DNA from: Poseidonibacter ostreae
GTDB lineage: Bacteria; Campylobacterota; Campylobacteria; Campylobacterales; Arcobacteraceae
Assembly: GCF_009208055.1 (NCBI RefSeq)
Contig: NZ_WFKI01000023.1
Span: 1-40,083, forward strand
Length of the DNA: 40,083 bases
Reading direction: 5' to 3'
Of the stretch, positions 23,648 to 33,321 are shown piece after piece. The notes beneath the pieces were generated by a model. It saw only the letters and a list, made by a program, of their open reading frames with translations, did no database searches and was not told the DNA's origin. Positions within the stretch are counted from its first letter, which is position 1, and each line of letters starts with the position of its first letter. The translations under genes were made by a program, and so were the position numbers.

Positions 23648-26145
23648 TACTTGAATTAGTTTATAAAGCACTCGCACGTTCAAAATCTTTCTCACTAATA
23701 TTTATATTTAACTTTTGTTTAGCAATTGCATCTCTTTCATATTTACAATTCTTTAAAGGAAGTATGGAAAGTTCACTTGATACAAAGGCTAAAATTTTAT
23801 TAGGTTCAGATCTTGTAGTATCTTCTAGATTTCCTATAAATGATAAACAAATTGACGATATAAAAAGTAAACTACCTGAAATAAAAAGCTTTTCAAAAGG
23901 TATCTCAACTATTAGTATGATATCTAGTGATAAAAGAGCTAGACTTATGGAAGTTGTTAAGTTAAATGAAGGTTTCCCTTATTATGGTGGCTTAGTTTTT
24001 AAAGATAAAAGTGTTTATCCAAAAGGCGAAGCAATGCCTGCTTCAAATGAAGTTTGGGTTTATCAAGAGGTTTTGGACCTTTTAAATTTAAAATTGCAAG
24101 ATAAAGTAAAAATTGGTAAAGTAAACTTTATTATAAAAAAAGTTATAGAAGAAGATAGTTTAAAAGCTATAAGTTTTAGTGGTTTTATGCCAAAAATTTA
24201 TATAAGCAAAGAAGGTCTTGATAAAACAGAACTTCTACAGTTTGGCTCAACTGCAAGATATAAACTAAATTATCTTTTTAAAGATAATTTCGAAAATGAT
24301 AAACTTGAAGAGATTGAAAACACTTTAGAAAAAAGTATTGACCAAGACTTAAGAGCGCTTTCTCCAAATGATGGAAGAGATAGATTGTTACGTGTTTTAA
24401 ACTTTGTTACAAATTTCTTGTCATTAGTTTCACTTATTTCATTCTTTTTAGGTCTTGTTGGTCTTATATATCTTTATTCAGGCTTTTTAAAGAAGCATCA
24501 AAAAGATATTACAATTTTAAATGACCTTGGATTAAGTAAAAAGAATTTAAGTCTTACCTATCTTTTACACTTATTTGTATTAGTTACGACTTCTACTATT
24601 ATTGTCTTTACTCTTATGGGTGCATCAGCTTCGTTTTTAGCTCCAATAATTGAAAAACTTATTGATTTTAAATTTGATTTAAATTTAGATTATACATTCT
24701 TTTTAAAGTCTTCTTTAGTGCTACTATTACTTAGTTTAAGTATTGGACTTCCTTTGATTCTACCACTACTTCAAAGAACAAAAAGGCCCTTTTATAAGGT
24801 TGTTTTAGGCTTTATTCCTTTTATTATTCTTTTATTAGTAATATCTCATTTTGTGACACCAAATAAATTTGTAGGTCTTTATTTTGCAACTGCAATACTT
24901 GCAATAATCGCACTATTTTTTGCTATTGGTTCTGTAGTTTTAAAAAAGTTTGATTTTGTAGGACATTTAGATAATTTATCTTTATCTTTGGCTTTAAAAA
25001 ATATTGTAAGACAAAGAAGAACTTCTCTTACACTTTTTACAGCAATACTTTTATGTACTACATTTTTTAGTCTTATTCCTCAAATTGGTTCATCCCTATC
25101 AGCTGCTTTAACCCAAAGTATTGATGATAGACCAAGATTTTTTGTTGTTGATGCAAAAGAAGAACAGCTTAAAGATATACAAACACAAGTAAATAGTATG
25201 GGTGCAAAATTAGAAAATATTGCTCCAATGATAAGAGGGCGTATAATAAAAGTAAATAATATGGATTTTACAAAGCACTCACAAAAAAATGCTAATAAAG
25301 AGCTAAAAGCTGAGCAAAGTGAACTTAAAAATAGAGCGGTTAATCTTTCATATAGAAACACTTTAAAACAAAGTGAAAAGATAGTTGAAGGAAGAGAATT
25401 TTCTGGTATATATGATTCAGCAGATTTCTCAAAACCAATAGAAGTAAGTGTTGAAAAAAACTATGCAAGCAGACGTGGAATAAAGTTAAATGATACACTT
25501 GTTTTTGATATTTTAGGTTTAGAACTTCAAGCTGTTGTTGTAAATATTAGAACTGTAAAATGGACTGAGTTTGTACCAAATTTCTTTTTAATTTTACAAG
25601 AGGGAGCTTTAAGTGATGCTCCAAAAACAATACTTGCTACTATTTCAACAGGAGATTATGATGCAACACAAATGCTTATAAAACTATCTGATCTTTTCCC
25701 AACACTTACTGTTATAGATGTAAAAAATTTATTTGAAACTTTTGCAGTATTGGTTAAAAATGTTACTAATATAACTGATAAAATGAGTATTTACTCCATC
25801 ATAATTGGGCTTTTAATGAGTTTTATTATTATTCAATATCAAATGAATTTGCAAAAGAACAATATATTAAGATTAAAGATGATTGGAGTAAAAAATAAAG
25901 CTATTAGAAACTCTTTTTTAATAGAGTTTGGCTTAATCACATTTGCAGCAAGTAGTTTTGGAATAATCTTAGGAAGTATTGGCTCTTATGTTATAAGTAA
26001 TATTCTTTTTGATTCATATTGGGACTTTAGACCTGATGTACTTTTAGTTTATTTCTTCTTTATACCAATATTAACGATTTTAATTGTTAGCTTTTTTACC
26101 TCTAAAATGATTCACCAAAAAGAGAATGTTCTCTTTGGTGAATAA
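23641..26145 (+). CDS. ybbP: FtsX-like ABC transporter permease (YbbP-like)
   Basis: The 834-residue inner-membrane protein has an N-terminal membrane helix (about 12-32), a large periplasmic domain (35-250) and two FtsX-like membrane blocks. The first has helices around 255-280, 310-335 and 355-380. After two more helices (about 390-435) and a second anchor (about 465-485), a second periplasmic domain precedes the last block (about 720-830). This duplicated layout and length match YbbP. With YbbA and TesA it probably moves or extracts a lipid or lipoprotein in the envelope; the substrate is unknown. A hairpin lies at its extreme 3' end, before a convergent gene. Confidence 0.85.
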   Translation: MLVLELVYKALARSKSFSLIFIFNFCLAIASLSYLQFFKGSMESSLDTKAKILLGSDLVVSSRFPINDKQIDDIKSKLPEIKSFSKGISTISMISSDKRARLMEVVKLNEGFPYYGGLVFKDKSVYPKGEAMPASNEVWVYQEVLDLLNLKLQDKVKIGKVNFIIKKVIEEDSLKAISFSGFMPKIYISKEGLDKTELLQFGSTARYKLNYLFKDNFENDKLEEIENTLEKSIDQDLRALSPNDGRDRLLRVLNFVTNFLSLVSLISFFLGLVGLIYLYSGFLKKHQKDITILNDLGLSKKNLSLTYLLHLFVLVTTSTIIVFTLMGASASFLAPIIEKLIDFKFDLNLDYTFFLKSSLVLLLLSLSIGLPLILPLLQRTKRPFYKVVLGFIPFIILLLVISHFVTPNKFVGLYFATAILAIIALFFAIGSVVLKKFDFVGHLDNLSLSLALKNIVRQRRTSLTLFTAILLCTTFFSLIPQIGSSLSAALTQSIDDRPRFFVVDAKEEQLKDIQTQVNSMGAKLENIAPMIRGRIIKVNNMDFTKHSQKNANKELKAEQSELKNRAVNLSYRNTLKQSEKIVEGREFSGIYDSADFSKPIEVSVEKNYASRRGIKLNDTLVFDILGLELQAVVVNIRTVKWTEFVPNFFLILQEGALSDAPKTILATISTGDYDATQMLIKLSDLFPTLTVIDVKNLFETFAVLVKNVTNITDKMSIYSIIIGLLMSFIIIQYQMNLQKNNILRLKMIGVKNKAIRNSFLIEFGLITFAASSFGIILGSIGSYVISNILFDSYWDFRPDVLLVYFFFIPILTILIVSFFTSKMIHQKENVLFGE
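26111..26142. terminator. Hairpin at the ybbP 3' end, between convergent genes
   Basis: TTCACCAAAAAGAGAA pairs with TTCTCTTTGGTGAA, with a two-base A bulge and a tiny loop, just before the ybbP stop. No T-run follows on the plus strand, so termination is possible but uncertain. Confidence 0.35.
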
Positions 26146-26157
26146 AGAATAACTATA

Positions 26158-26619
26158 TTAAAAACGATATAAAAAATTTCCTGTAGCTTGAGCAATGGCT
26201 ACAGAAGTATTTGAAAGAAGCGAAAAAAAGGTTTTTGCTTCTTTCTTATGCTGCTTTTTGTACTGATGTATTTCCATCCACTTAAATGCTAAATAAGAAA
26301 TAAAAACATCTAAAAAATTGGTATATTTAAGCATGATGATTATGGGTTTTAAGATAAATAAATAGCCTTTAAAAGTAAGTTCATCATATAAAATAGCAAC
26401 TTCGTTTGTTTCGAAACGATACTCTTCATCACTTATTAAACCTTTATTATTAAGAACCTTACAAATTGTTTCTTTTTGCTTGACTTGTTTTAAGTTTATC
26501 AAAATATCTTTTTTAGGTAAAAATGCACCTAAAAGCGCAAGTATGCCACAAAATAGCAGCCAAGTTATAAAAAAAGGTGTGCTTATTATATAAGCAATAA
26601 TTTTAAAAATAGTATTCAT
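26158..26619 (-). CDS. Hypothetical membrane protein
   Basis: No family was recognised. The open frame allows a start at 26631, but GGGA lies 7 bases before the ATG at 26617-26619 and none precedes the upstream one, so the shorter 153-residue version is preferred. A hydrophobic segment at residues 5-35 (IIAYIISTPFFITWLLFCGI and following) probably makes a membrane hairpin. A second hydrophobic stretch (YLFILKPIIIMLKYTNFLDV) lies near the middle. A Lys/His-rich cytoplasmic segment (QYKKQHKKEAK) follows. It is convergent with ybbP and divergent from aroB. Confidence 0.65.
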   Translation of the reverse strand: MNTIFKIIAYIISTPFFITWLLFCGILALLGAFLPKKDILINLKQVKQKETICKVLNNKGLISDEEYRFETNEVAILYDELTFKGYLFILKPIIIMLKYTNFLDVFISYLAFKWMEIHQYKKQHKKEAKTFFSLLSNTSVAIAQATGNFLYRF

Positions 26620-26723
26620 TATTTTTCCCATAAGTATTTAAATTAATCAATTAGAATATCGATTTTTTAGTAAATATTAGATATAATAGATATAAAATAC
26701 AAAATTATATGGATATATTCACA

Positions 26724-27767
26724 ATGACTGTTAAAATTAATCTACCCCACAATAATTCTTATGAAATCTTTATCGATAAACTAAACGAACTTTATTTTGA
26801 TACAAAAGTTGTAATTGTTACAAACCCAACAGTAAGTGGTTTTCACTTAGAGTATTTAAAAACTAAATTAAGTGCAAAAGAACTTAGTGTTGTTACAATT
26901 CCAGATGGTGAAAAGTACAAGCATATGGAAACTATTGAATCTATTTTAGAACATTGTTTTGAAAAAAGACTTGATAGAAAATCTTTACTGATTGCATTTG
27001 GTGGTGGAGTTATTGGTGATATGACAGGTTTTGCTGCTTCTATTTATCAAAGAGGAATAGATTTTGTTCAAATTCCTACAACTTTATTATCTCAAGTTGA
27101 TGCAAGTGTAGGTGGAAAAACAGGTATTAATAATAAGTTTGGAAAAAACTTAGTTGGTGCTTTCCATCAGCCAATTGCAGTTCATATTGATCCCTCAATG
27201 TTACAAACACTTCCAAAAAGAGAGTTTGGAGCAGGTGTTGCTGAGATTGTAAAAATGGCAGTTACTTTTAATAAAGATTTTTTTGAATGGTTAGAACAAA
27301 ATGATATTAGAGAAGAAGAAAATCTAAGAATTGCAATTGCAAAATCAGTTGAAACAAAAGCAAATGTAGTTTCTCAAGATGAGAAAGAGCATGGAATTAG
27401 AGCTGCTTTAAACTATGGACATACATTTGGACATGTTATTGAAAATGAAACAAATTATAATACTTACTTACATGGTGAAGCTGTAGGTATTGGTATGATG
27501 ATGGCAAATGCTGCTTCTGTTAAATTAGGACTTATGAGTAGTGATGAAGAATTAAGAGTTAAGCAGTTATTAGAAAAATATGATATTCCTACAACATACA
27601 AAATTAAAGATATAGAAGATTTTTATGAGCATTTTTTCTTAGATAAAAAATCTTTAGATAATAAAATCAAGTTTATTTTAGCACGTGGTATTGGAGATTG
27701 TCTTATTACTAATGAGTTGAAAAAAGAAGATGTTATTGATGTTTTAAAAGGTTTTTCTTGTGATTAA
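26724..27767 (+). CDS. aroB: 3-dehydroquinate synthase
   Basis: AroB converts DAHP to 3-dehydroquinate, step two of the shikimate pathway, using NAD and a divalent metal. Visible blocks are LIAFGGGVIGDMTGFAAS, RGIDFVQIPTTLLSQVDASV, GGKTGINNKFGKNLVGAFHQP and, for metal binding, EIVKMAV, NYGHTFGHVIE and LHGEAVGIGM. The length is about 347 residues from the ATG at 26724. An in-frame ATG at 26709 would add MDIFT, but GGA before 26724 and none before 26709 favour the later start. It overlaps the MscS gene by 8 bases. Confidence 0.95.
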   Translation: MTVKINLPHNNSYEIFIDKLNELYFDTKVVIVTNPTVSGFHLEYLKTKLSAKELSVVTIPDGEKYKHMETIESILEHCFEKRLDRKSLLIAFGGGVIGDMTGFAASIYQRGIDFVQIPTTLLSQVDASVGGKTGINNKFGKNLVGAFHQPIAVHIDPSMLQTLPKREFGAGVAEIVKMAVTFNKDFFEWLEQNDIREEENLRIAIAKSVETKANVVSQDEKEHGIRAALNYGHTFGHVIENETNYNTYLHGEAVGIGMMMANAASVKLGLMSSDEELRVKQLLEKYDIPTTYKIKDIEDFYEHFFLDKKSLDNKIKFILARGIGDCLITNELKKEDVIDVLKGFSCD

Positions 27768-29499
27768 AAAACTTTTAATAGCACTTAGTTTTACAGCTTT
27801 AGCGAGTTTATCTTTTTGTGATGATGTAGTAATTGACACAAAAGACAAAGCAGAAGTAAAACAAATTGAACAAGAGATTATAAAAGAAAAATTTGATGAA
27901 GCTCAAAAAGAGCTAAAAGAGCAAAAGGAAAGAGAATTAGAAGAGCAAAAATCAAGAGAAATCAATATGAAGAATCTTGCTCTTATAAATGTTCTTCTTG
28001 CAAAAATAGAAAAAATTGATCTTTCTTTAAAAGATAATATACTTTTAAAAAGATATTCAAACTATTTATCTTATAGAAAAATATCTACAGAGCTTGCTGC
28101 TTTAAAGAAAAGTATAAATAAAAAGAAAAATGCAGATGAAGAGCAAATATATCAACTTCACAATAAAATCAGAGTAAAAGAAAACGAGCTTGAACTTATT
28201 GCAGAGTATAAAGGTTCACCTATTGGTGGCTTTATTAATCCACCAGAAATTGAAAAGTATGACCAGATTACAAATCCTTTTGGAATCATAAATGCACTTT
28301 CACAAATAAAAAAACTAGAAGATAATAAAAAAATATTTAACAACTTAGAGAATGATATTAGTGATTTAACTATTAAACTCGCAGATGAGTTGTTTGTTTA
28401 TTTAGAACTTTTTAACCTAGAACAAAAATCAGATTATAAAGAAAGAATTACTTTTTTAGATAAGCAAAAAAAAGATTTTAATATGGTTTTAGAAATTGTA
28501 TCAACAACTGAAGAAGTTTATACAAGAAAAATTGAACAAGTTATTTTAGAGATTAAAAATCAAATATCTCAACAAATACAAAAAATACTTATAATACTTA
28601 CTATTATCGTAGTTTTATCATTTATTGCATTTTTAGTTAAATTAGCACTTAAGAAATATTTCTCTCAAAACGAGAGTTATTATATGACAAATAAAATTAT
28701 CAACTTTACAGTTGTATTTTTAATTGTTATGGTTTTAATGTTCTCATACATTGACAATGTTTCATATCTTGTTACAATCCTTGGATTTGCATCTGCGGGT
28801 ATTGCGATTGCTTTAAAAGATTGGTTTATGTCTATTTTTGGATGGATGGTTATTGTAACATCTGGTTCAATTCAAGTAGGTGATAGAATAAAAGTTCATA
28901 GAAATGGTGTGCAAGCTGTTGGAGATGTTTTAGATATTTCACTATTTAAAATTACAATTAGAGAAGATATTACTTATACATCATATACAGTAAATAGAAG
29001 AACAGGAAGAATATTCTTTATTCCAAATAACTACATTTTCTCTGAAATGATTGCAAACTATACACACTCAGGACTTAGAACTGTATGGGATGGTATTGAT
29101 ATTACAATTACATTTGATTCAAACCATAAAAAAGCACAAAAAATTTCAAGAGATATTTTAAAGCATTATTCAAAAGGTTATACAGATATAACTAGAAAAC
29201 AGTTAAGTAAAATGAGAAGTAAGTATCAGCTTAGAGCAACTGGAGTGGAACCAAGAGTATTTACTTTTGTTGAACCTTATGGAATTGTAATTTCAGGTTG
29301 GTATCTTACAAACTCTTATGCTGCATTACAGTTAAGAAGTACGATGAGTCCTGAGATATTAAATGCATTTATGGCTGAAGATGATATTCATATAGCATAC
29401 CCAACACAACAAATAAATATGAATACAACAGATAATCACTATGGTCCATCAAGAACTCCAAGACCTAAACCAGAAGAATTAGAAGATATAGAAGGTTAA
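27760..29499 (+). CDS. MscS family mechanosensitive channel with N-terminal periplasmic coiled coil
   Basis: The 579-residue protein starts at a GTG inside the end of aroB. It has a signal peptide (1-20, ending SLSFCD), a charged coiled-coil periplasmic region (about 25-270), and three membrane helices (276-296, 313-331 and the pore helix 335-355). GFASAGIAIALKDWFMSIFG is the MscS pore-lining motif and VTSGSIQVGDRIKV starts the beta domain; RRTGRIFFIPNNYIFSEMIANY follows. The C-terminus is hydrophilic. MscS channels release solutes on osmotic downshock. The long extracytoplasmic part is like that of large MscS relatives (MscK/YbdG types). Overlap with aroB suggests one transcript. Confidence 0.88.
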   Translation: MIKKLLIALSFTALASLSFCDDVVIDTKDKAEVKQIEQEIIKEKFDEAQKELKEQKERELEEQKSREINMKNLALINVLLAKIEKIDLSLKDNILLKRYSNYLSYRKISTELAALKKSINKKKNADEEQIYQLHNKIRVKENELELIAEYKGSPIGGFINPPEIEKYDQITNPFGIINALSQIKKLEDNKKIFNNLENDISDLTIKLADELFVYLELFNLEQKSDYKERITFLDKQKKDFNMVLEIVSTTEEVYTRKIEQVILEIKNQISQQIQKILIILTIIVVLSFIAFLVKLALKKYFSQNESYYMTNKIINFTVVFLIVMVLMFSYIDNVSYLVTILGFASAGIAIALKDWFMSIFGWMVIVTSGSIQVGDRIKVHRNGVQAVGDVLDISLFKITIREDITYTSYTVNRRTGRIFFIPNNYIFSEMIANYTHSGLRTVWDGIDITITFDSNHKKAQKISRDILKHYSKGYTDITRKQLSKMRSKYQLRATGVEPRVFTFVEPYGIVISGWYLTNSYAALQLRSTMSPEILNAFMAEDDIHIAYPTQQINMNTTDNHYGPSRTPRPKPEELEDIEG

Positions 29500-29508
29500 T
29501 AAAAATAT

Positions 29509-30777
29509 ATGAATTTTACTAAAGAAAAACAAAAAGTTTATTTTAAAACATTTGGATGTAGAACAAATGTATTTGATACTCAAGTAATGATGAGTAATTT
29601 AAAAGATTTTGATATTACTCAAGATGAAAAACAAGCAGATGTAGTAGTAATAAACTCATGTACAGTTACAAATGGAGCAGATAGTACAGCCCGAGGATAT
29701 ATAAATAGTTTAAAAAAACTAGGAAATAATCCAAGAGTTGTATTTACAGGTTGTGGTGTTTGGACAAAAGGTGAAAGCTTATTTAAAGAAGAAAAAGTTG
29801 ATGCCTTATTTGGTCATTCTGAAAAAGAGAAAATAAATGACCTTTTACAACAAGAAGATAGATTTTTCCAAGCAGGAGATTTAGAACATCTTGATAGTAC
29901 AATTGTTGAAGAGTTTGTTGGAAAAAGTAGGGCTTTTATAAAAGTACAAGAGGGCTGTGATTTTAGATGTTCATATTGTATTATTCCTCACGTTCGTGGT
30001 GATGCAAGATCTTATAGTGAAGATAAGATTTTAGAACAAGTTGAAACTCTAGCTTCAAATGGTTTTGGAGAGTTTATTTTAACAGGAACTAATGTAGGTT
30101 CGTATGGGAAAAAACAACATACTTCTTTAGCAAAACTTTTAAAGAAAATGTCTAAAATAAAAGGTGTACGAAGAATCAGAATGGGAAGTATTGAACCTAT
30201 TCAAATTGATGATGAGTTTAAAGAGTTAGTAAATGAACCATTTATGGCAAAACACCTTCATATTGCACTTCAACATACTTCAAAAGATATGTTAAAACTA
30301 ATGAATAGAAGAAATAAGGTTTTATCAGATTTAGAACTTTTTGAATTTTTAAAAGAAAATGGTTATGCTTTAGGAACTGATTTCATAGTTGGACATCCAG
30401 GTGAAACTGATATTTTATGGAAAGAAGCAATGGAAAATTTACATAAATTTCCATTAACACATATTCATGCATTTACTTACTCAAAAAGAGATGGAACACC
30501 AAGTGCGACAATGAAACCAGAAGTTCGTGGAGATATTGCTAAATTACGTTATAACGAATTAACTAAGATTATTGAAGAGAAAAACTTTAATTTTAGAAAA
30601 GAGAATAATAAAACATTAGAAATTTTAATAGAACAAGAAAAAAATGGAAAATACATAGGTTTAGATCAACACTTTAATCAAATAGAAGTTGAATCCTCTG
30701 TTGATTTAGTTGGAGATTGGATATTTATTGATGATTATGAAGTAAAGGCTAAAAACAATGTCGCAAAATTCAGATAA
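29509..30777 (+). CDS. mtaB: tRNA (N6-threonylcarbamoyladenosine37-C2)-methylthiotransferase
   Basis: MtaB converts t6A37 to ms2t6A37 in tRNAs decoding ANN codons, using two 4Fe-4S clusters and AdoMet. The 422-residue protein has the N-terminal methylthiotransferase domain with three Cys (FKTFGCRTN, INSCTV, FTGCGV). The radical-SAM motif CDFRCSYC follows at about 149-156, then TGTNVGSYG, GSIEPIQI, HIALQHTSKDMLKLMNRR and FIVGHPGETD. The C-terminus is the TRAM-like domain. The wording fits the MtaB/YqeV branch rather than MiaB or RimO. Only a weak ribosome site precedes the ATG, 9 bases after the MscS gene. Confidence 0.9.
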   Translation: MNFTKEKQKVYFKTFGCRTNVFDTQVMMSNLKDFDITQDEKQADVVVINSCTVTNGADSTARGYINSLKKLGNNPRVVFTGCGVWTKGESLFKEEKVDALFGHSEKEKINDLLQQEDRFFQAGDLEHLDSTIVEEFVGKSRAFIKVQEGCDFRCSYCIIPHVRGDARSYSEDKILEQVETLASNGFGEFILTGTNVGSYGKKQHTSLAKLLKKMSKIKGVRRIRMGSIEPIQIDDEFKELVNEPFMAKHLHIALQHTSKDMLKLMNRRNKVLSDLELFEFLKENGYALGTDFIVGHPGETDILWKEAMENLHKFPLTHIHAFTYSKRDGTPSATMKPEVRGDIAKLRYNELTKIIEEKNFNFRKENNKTLEILIEQEKNGKYIGLDQHFNQIEVESSVDLVGDWIFIDDYEVKAKNNVAKFR

Positions 30778-32224
30778 TAAAGCACTAGATAAAAACTTTA
30801 AACTTATGGCAATATCTGCAATAGTTTTAGTAATACTTTTTGTATACACACTTTATAAAGGTGGCTCACATATTCAAGATAGTTCATATTTCTTAGGAAT
30901 TGGATTTCTATTTATACTACTTTTTGTAGCTTTAATTATTAAACTTAAGCAAGATAAGCTAAAAGCGTATTTAAATAAAAATAAGAAAAATTCATCTTTT
31001 AACTCACAATTAGAAAAAGCTAAAGCTAGTTCTTCAAATGAGGATTTAAATACAAATATTCATGCAGTTAATTCAAATGTAACATTTAAAGATATTGCAG
31101 GAATTTCAGAAATAAAAGAAGAATTAGAAGAAGTAGTAGATTTTTTAAATGAACCAAAAAAGTATTTAAAATATGGAGTAAAACTTCCAAAAGGGGTTTT
31201 ACTAATAGGACCTCCAGGAGTTGGTAAAACATTAATTGCAAGGGCAGTTGCTGGTGAAGCTGATGTTCCATTCTTCTATCAAAGTGGTGCTAGTTTTGTT
31301 CAAATTTATGTAGGAATGGGTGCTAAAAAAGTACGAGAATTATTTGCAAAAGCAAAACAAAATGCACCTGCGATTATCTTTATTGATGAAATAGACGCTG
31401 TTGGTAAAAAAAGAAGTGGAAGTTCTAATGATGAAAGAGAATCAACATTAAATGAATTATTAACTCAAATGGATGGTTTTGAAGGTGATAGTGGTGTTAT
31501 GGTTATTGCTGCAACAAATAAGGTTGAAGTATTAGACGAAGCACTTTTAAGAGCTGGAAGATTTGATAGACGACTTCATGTAGGGCTTCCTAATATTGAA
31601 GATAGAGAAAAAATATTAGAGCTATATTTAGATGGTAAAAATCATGAGATTAATATTAAGCAATTATCAATAGATACGACAGGGTTTAGTTCAGCAGCCT
31701 TAGCAACTTTAATTAATGAAGCTTTATTAAATATGATAAAAAGAGATTCTAAAATATTAGACTCAGATGATATTGAGATTGCAAAAAATAAACTTGAATT
31801 TGGTAAAAAACAAATCAAAATTTTAGATGAAAAACAAAAAGAAATTTTATCAATTTATCAAGCTTCAAAAGCATTTATTTCTAAAAGCAAAGTAGCTTTA
31901 TTTGATGAAAGTATTGAAAAACTAAATACAACATATCCCTCATACCATGACCTAATTGAAAATATAAAAAGAGATTTAGCTGGATTTATAGGTGTTGAAG
32001 TTATCAAAAAAGAAAAGTATGCGATAAATCATAAAGATTTAGAAAGTGCTGATTTAATTGCAAAAGAGATTGTAAATAAATATAAGATGGCAAGTTCTGT
32101 TGATGAGTTAATAAACAATGTTAAAAATGATTTAAGAGCAGAATTATCTCATAATGCTGATGAAATAAATAGATTAAAAGATATTATGATTAAAAATGAG
32201 GTTATAACACTAAATGATATCTAA
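30758..32224 (+). CDS. FtsH-like membrane AAA+ protein lacking the HExxH protease site
   Basis: The 488-residue protein has two membrane helices (14-32 and 44-62) and an FtsH-type AAA module: DIAGISEIKEELEEVVDFL, Walker A GPPGVGKT (151-158), pore loop around 180 (FVQIYVG), Walker B IIFIDEID (206-213) and arginine fingers RAGRFDRR. The region after the AAA module aligns with the start of the M41 peptidase, but the zinc-binding HEAGH is replaced by YQASKA (about 367-372), and the rest is too short (FtsH is about 630 residues). It should unfold or remodel membrane proteins but not cut them. Similar proteins appear in Helicobacter and Campylobacter. It overlaps mtaB by 20 bases and bioV by 11. 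Confidence 0.88.
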   Translation: MSQNSDNKALDKNFKLMAISAIVLVILFVYTLYKGGSHIQDSSYFLGIGFLFILLFVALIIKLKQDKLKAYLNKNKKNSSFNSQLEKAKASSSNEDLNTNIHAVNSNVTFKDIAGISEIKEELEEVVDFLNEPKKYLKYGVKLPKGVLLIGPPGVGKTLIARAVAGEADVPFFYQSGASFVQIYVGMGAKKVRELFAKAKQNAPAIIFIDEIDAVGKKRSGSSNDERESTLNELLTQMDGFEGDSGVMVIAATNKVEVLDEALLRAGRFDRRLHVGLPNIEDREKILELYLDGKNHEINIKQLSIDTTGFSSAALATLINEALLNMIKRDSKILDSDDIEIAKNKLEFGKKQIKILDEKQKEILSIYQASKAFISKSKVALFDESIEKLNTTYPSYHDLIENIKRDLAGFIGVEVIKKEKYAINHKDLESADLIAKEIVNKYKMASSVDELINNVKNDLRAELSHNADEINRLKDIMIKNEVITLNDI

Positions 32225-32735
32225 GAGTTACTTTTCAGGATTTTGCTTAGAAAATGAATCAGAGCTATTTTCCCAGTATTTAACTAAAAATGATTTTACA
32301 GTTTCAGGCTTTTCTTATGGAGCTATAAAAGCGTTTGAAGAAGTTCTTAATTCAGACATTCGTGTTGATAAACTACAGCTTTTTTCACCAGCTTTTTTTC
32401 AAACAAAAGATAAAAAGTTTAAAAGAATGCAGTTAATGTTTTACAAAAAAGATGAAACAGCTTATTGTAATAATTTTTTAGAAAATATTGCATATCCAAG
32501 TAATATAAACTCTAAAGATTATTTTACTGCTGGTACTTATGAGCAATTAGATGAACTTCTTAATTATGAATGGTGTGAAGAAAAACTTCAAGCTTTAATA
32601 GAAAAAGGTACAAAAATCGAAGTGTTTTTAGGAGCAGAAGATAAGATAATCGAATCTTTAAAAGCAAAAAATTTTTTTATAAAATATGCAACAGTATATT
32701 TTATAAAAGATGTTGGACATATACTAAATAGATAA
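32214..32735 (+). CDS. bioV: Pimeloyl-ACP methyl ester esterase BioV
   Basis: BioV, the Helicobacter-type equivalent of BioH, removes the methyl group from pimeloyl-ACP methyl ester to release the biotin precursor. The 173-residue protein closely follows the Helicobacter form: YFSGFCLENESELF at the start, the nucleophile elbow VSGFSYGAIKAFEE with Ser, LQLFSPAFFQ, KRMQLMFYKKDE, IEVFLGAEDKI with Asp, and KDVGHIL with the catalytic His. It is short for an alpha/beta hydrolase, as expected for BioV. It overlaps the preceding AAA gene by 11 bases. Other biotin genes are not in the window. Confidence 0.85.
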   Translation: MISKSYFSGFCLENESELFSQYLTKNDFTVSGFSYGAIKAFEEVLNSDIRVDKLQLFSPAFFQTKDKKFKRMQLMFYKKDETAYCNNFLENIAYPSNINSKDYFTAGTYEQLDELLNYEWCEEKLQALIEKGTKIEVFLGAEDKIIESLKAKNFFIKYATVYFIKDVGHILNR

Positions 32736-32775
32736 AATATTAAATATAAAATCAAATAAATATGAAGGAATTATA

Positions 32776-33315
32776 ATGAATGAAAAAAAAGCAAGAATAG
32801 GAATAATAACTGCAAGTGATAGAGCTAGTAAAGGAATTTATGAAGATTTATCAGGAAAAGCAATTATTGATACAATGAATGACTATTTAACATCTCCTTG
32901 GGAAGAAGTTTATAGATGTATTGAAGATGATCAAAAAACTTTAGAAGAGACAATGAAAGATTTAGTTGATAATGAGGGATGTTGTTTAGTAGTTACTACT
33001 GGAGGAACAGGACCAGCAGCTAGGGATGTAACTCCAGAAGCTACTGAAGCTGTGTGTGATAGAATGATGCCAGGTTTTGGAGAGTTAATGAGAGCAGAAT
33101 CTTTAAAGTTTGTACCAACTGCAATTCTTTCAAGACAAACAGCAGGACTTAGAGGAAGCTCACTAATAGTTAATCTTCCTGGAAAACCTAAATCAATTAG
33201 AGAGTGTTTAGATGCAGTATTTCCTGCAATTCCTTATTGTATTGATTTAATGGAAGGTCCATTTTTAGTGTGTAATGAAGATGTAATAAAACCATTTAGA
33301 CCAAAGGCAAAATAA
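32776..33315 (+). CDS. mogA: Molybdopterin adenylyltransferase
   Basis: MogA adenylates molybdopterin before molybdenum insertion. The 179-residue protein has IGIITASDRASKGIYEDLSG at the N-terminus, the nucleotide-binding VVTTGGTGPAARDVTPEAT, and then SRQTAGLRGSSLIVNLPGKP, IRECLDAVFPAIPYCIDLM. These match the family throughout. A GAAGGAA site precedes the ATG. It lies 40 bases after bioV and 6 bases before mutS2. Confidence 0.95.
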   Translation: MNEKKARIGIITASDRASKGIYEDLSGKAIIDTMNDYLTSPWEEVYRCIEDDQKTLEETMKDLVDNEGCCLVVTTGGTGPAARDVTPEATEAVCDRMMPGFGELMRAESLKFVPTAILSRQTAGLRGSSLIVNLPGKPKSIRECLDAVFPAIPYCIDLMEGPFLVCNEDVIKPFRPKAK

Positions 33316-33321
33316 ACTTTA

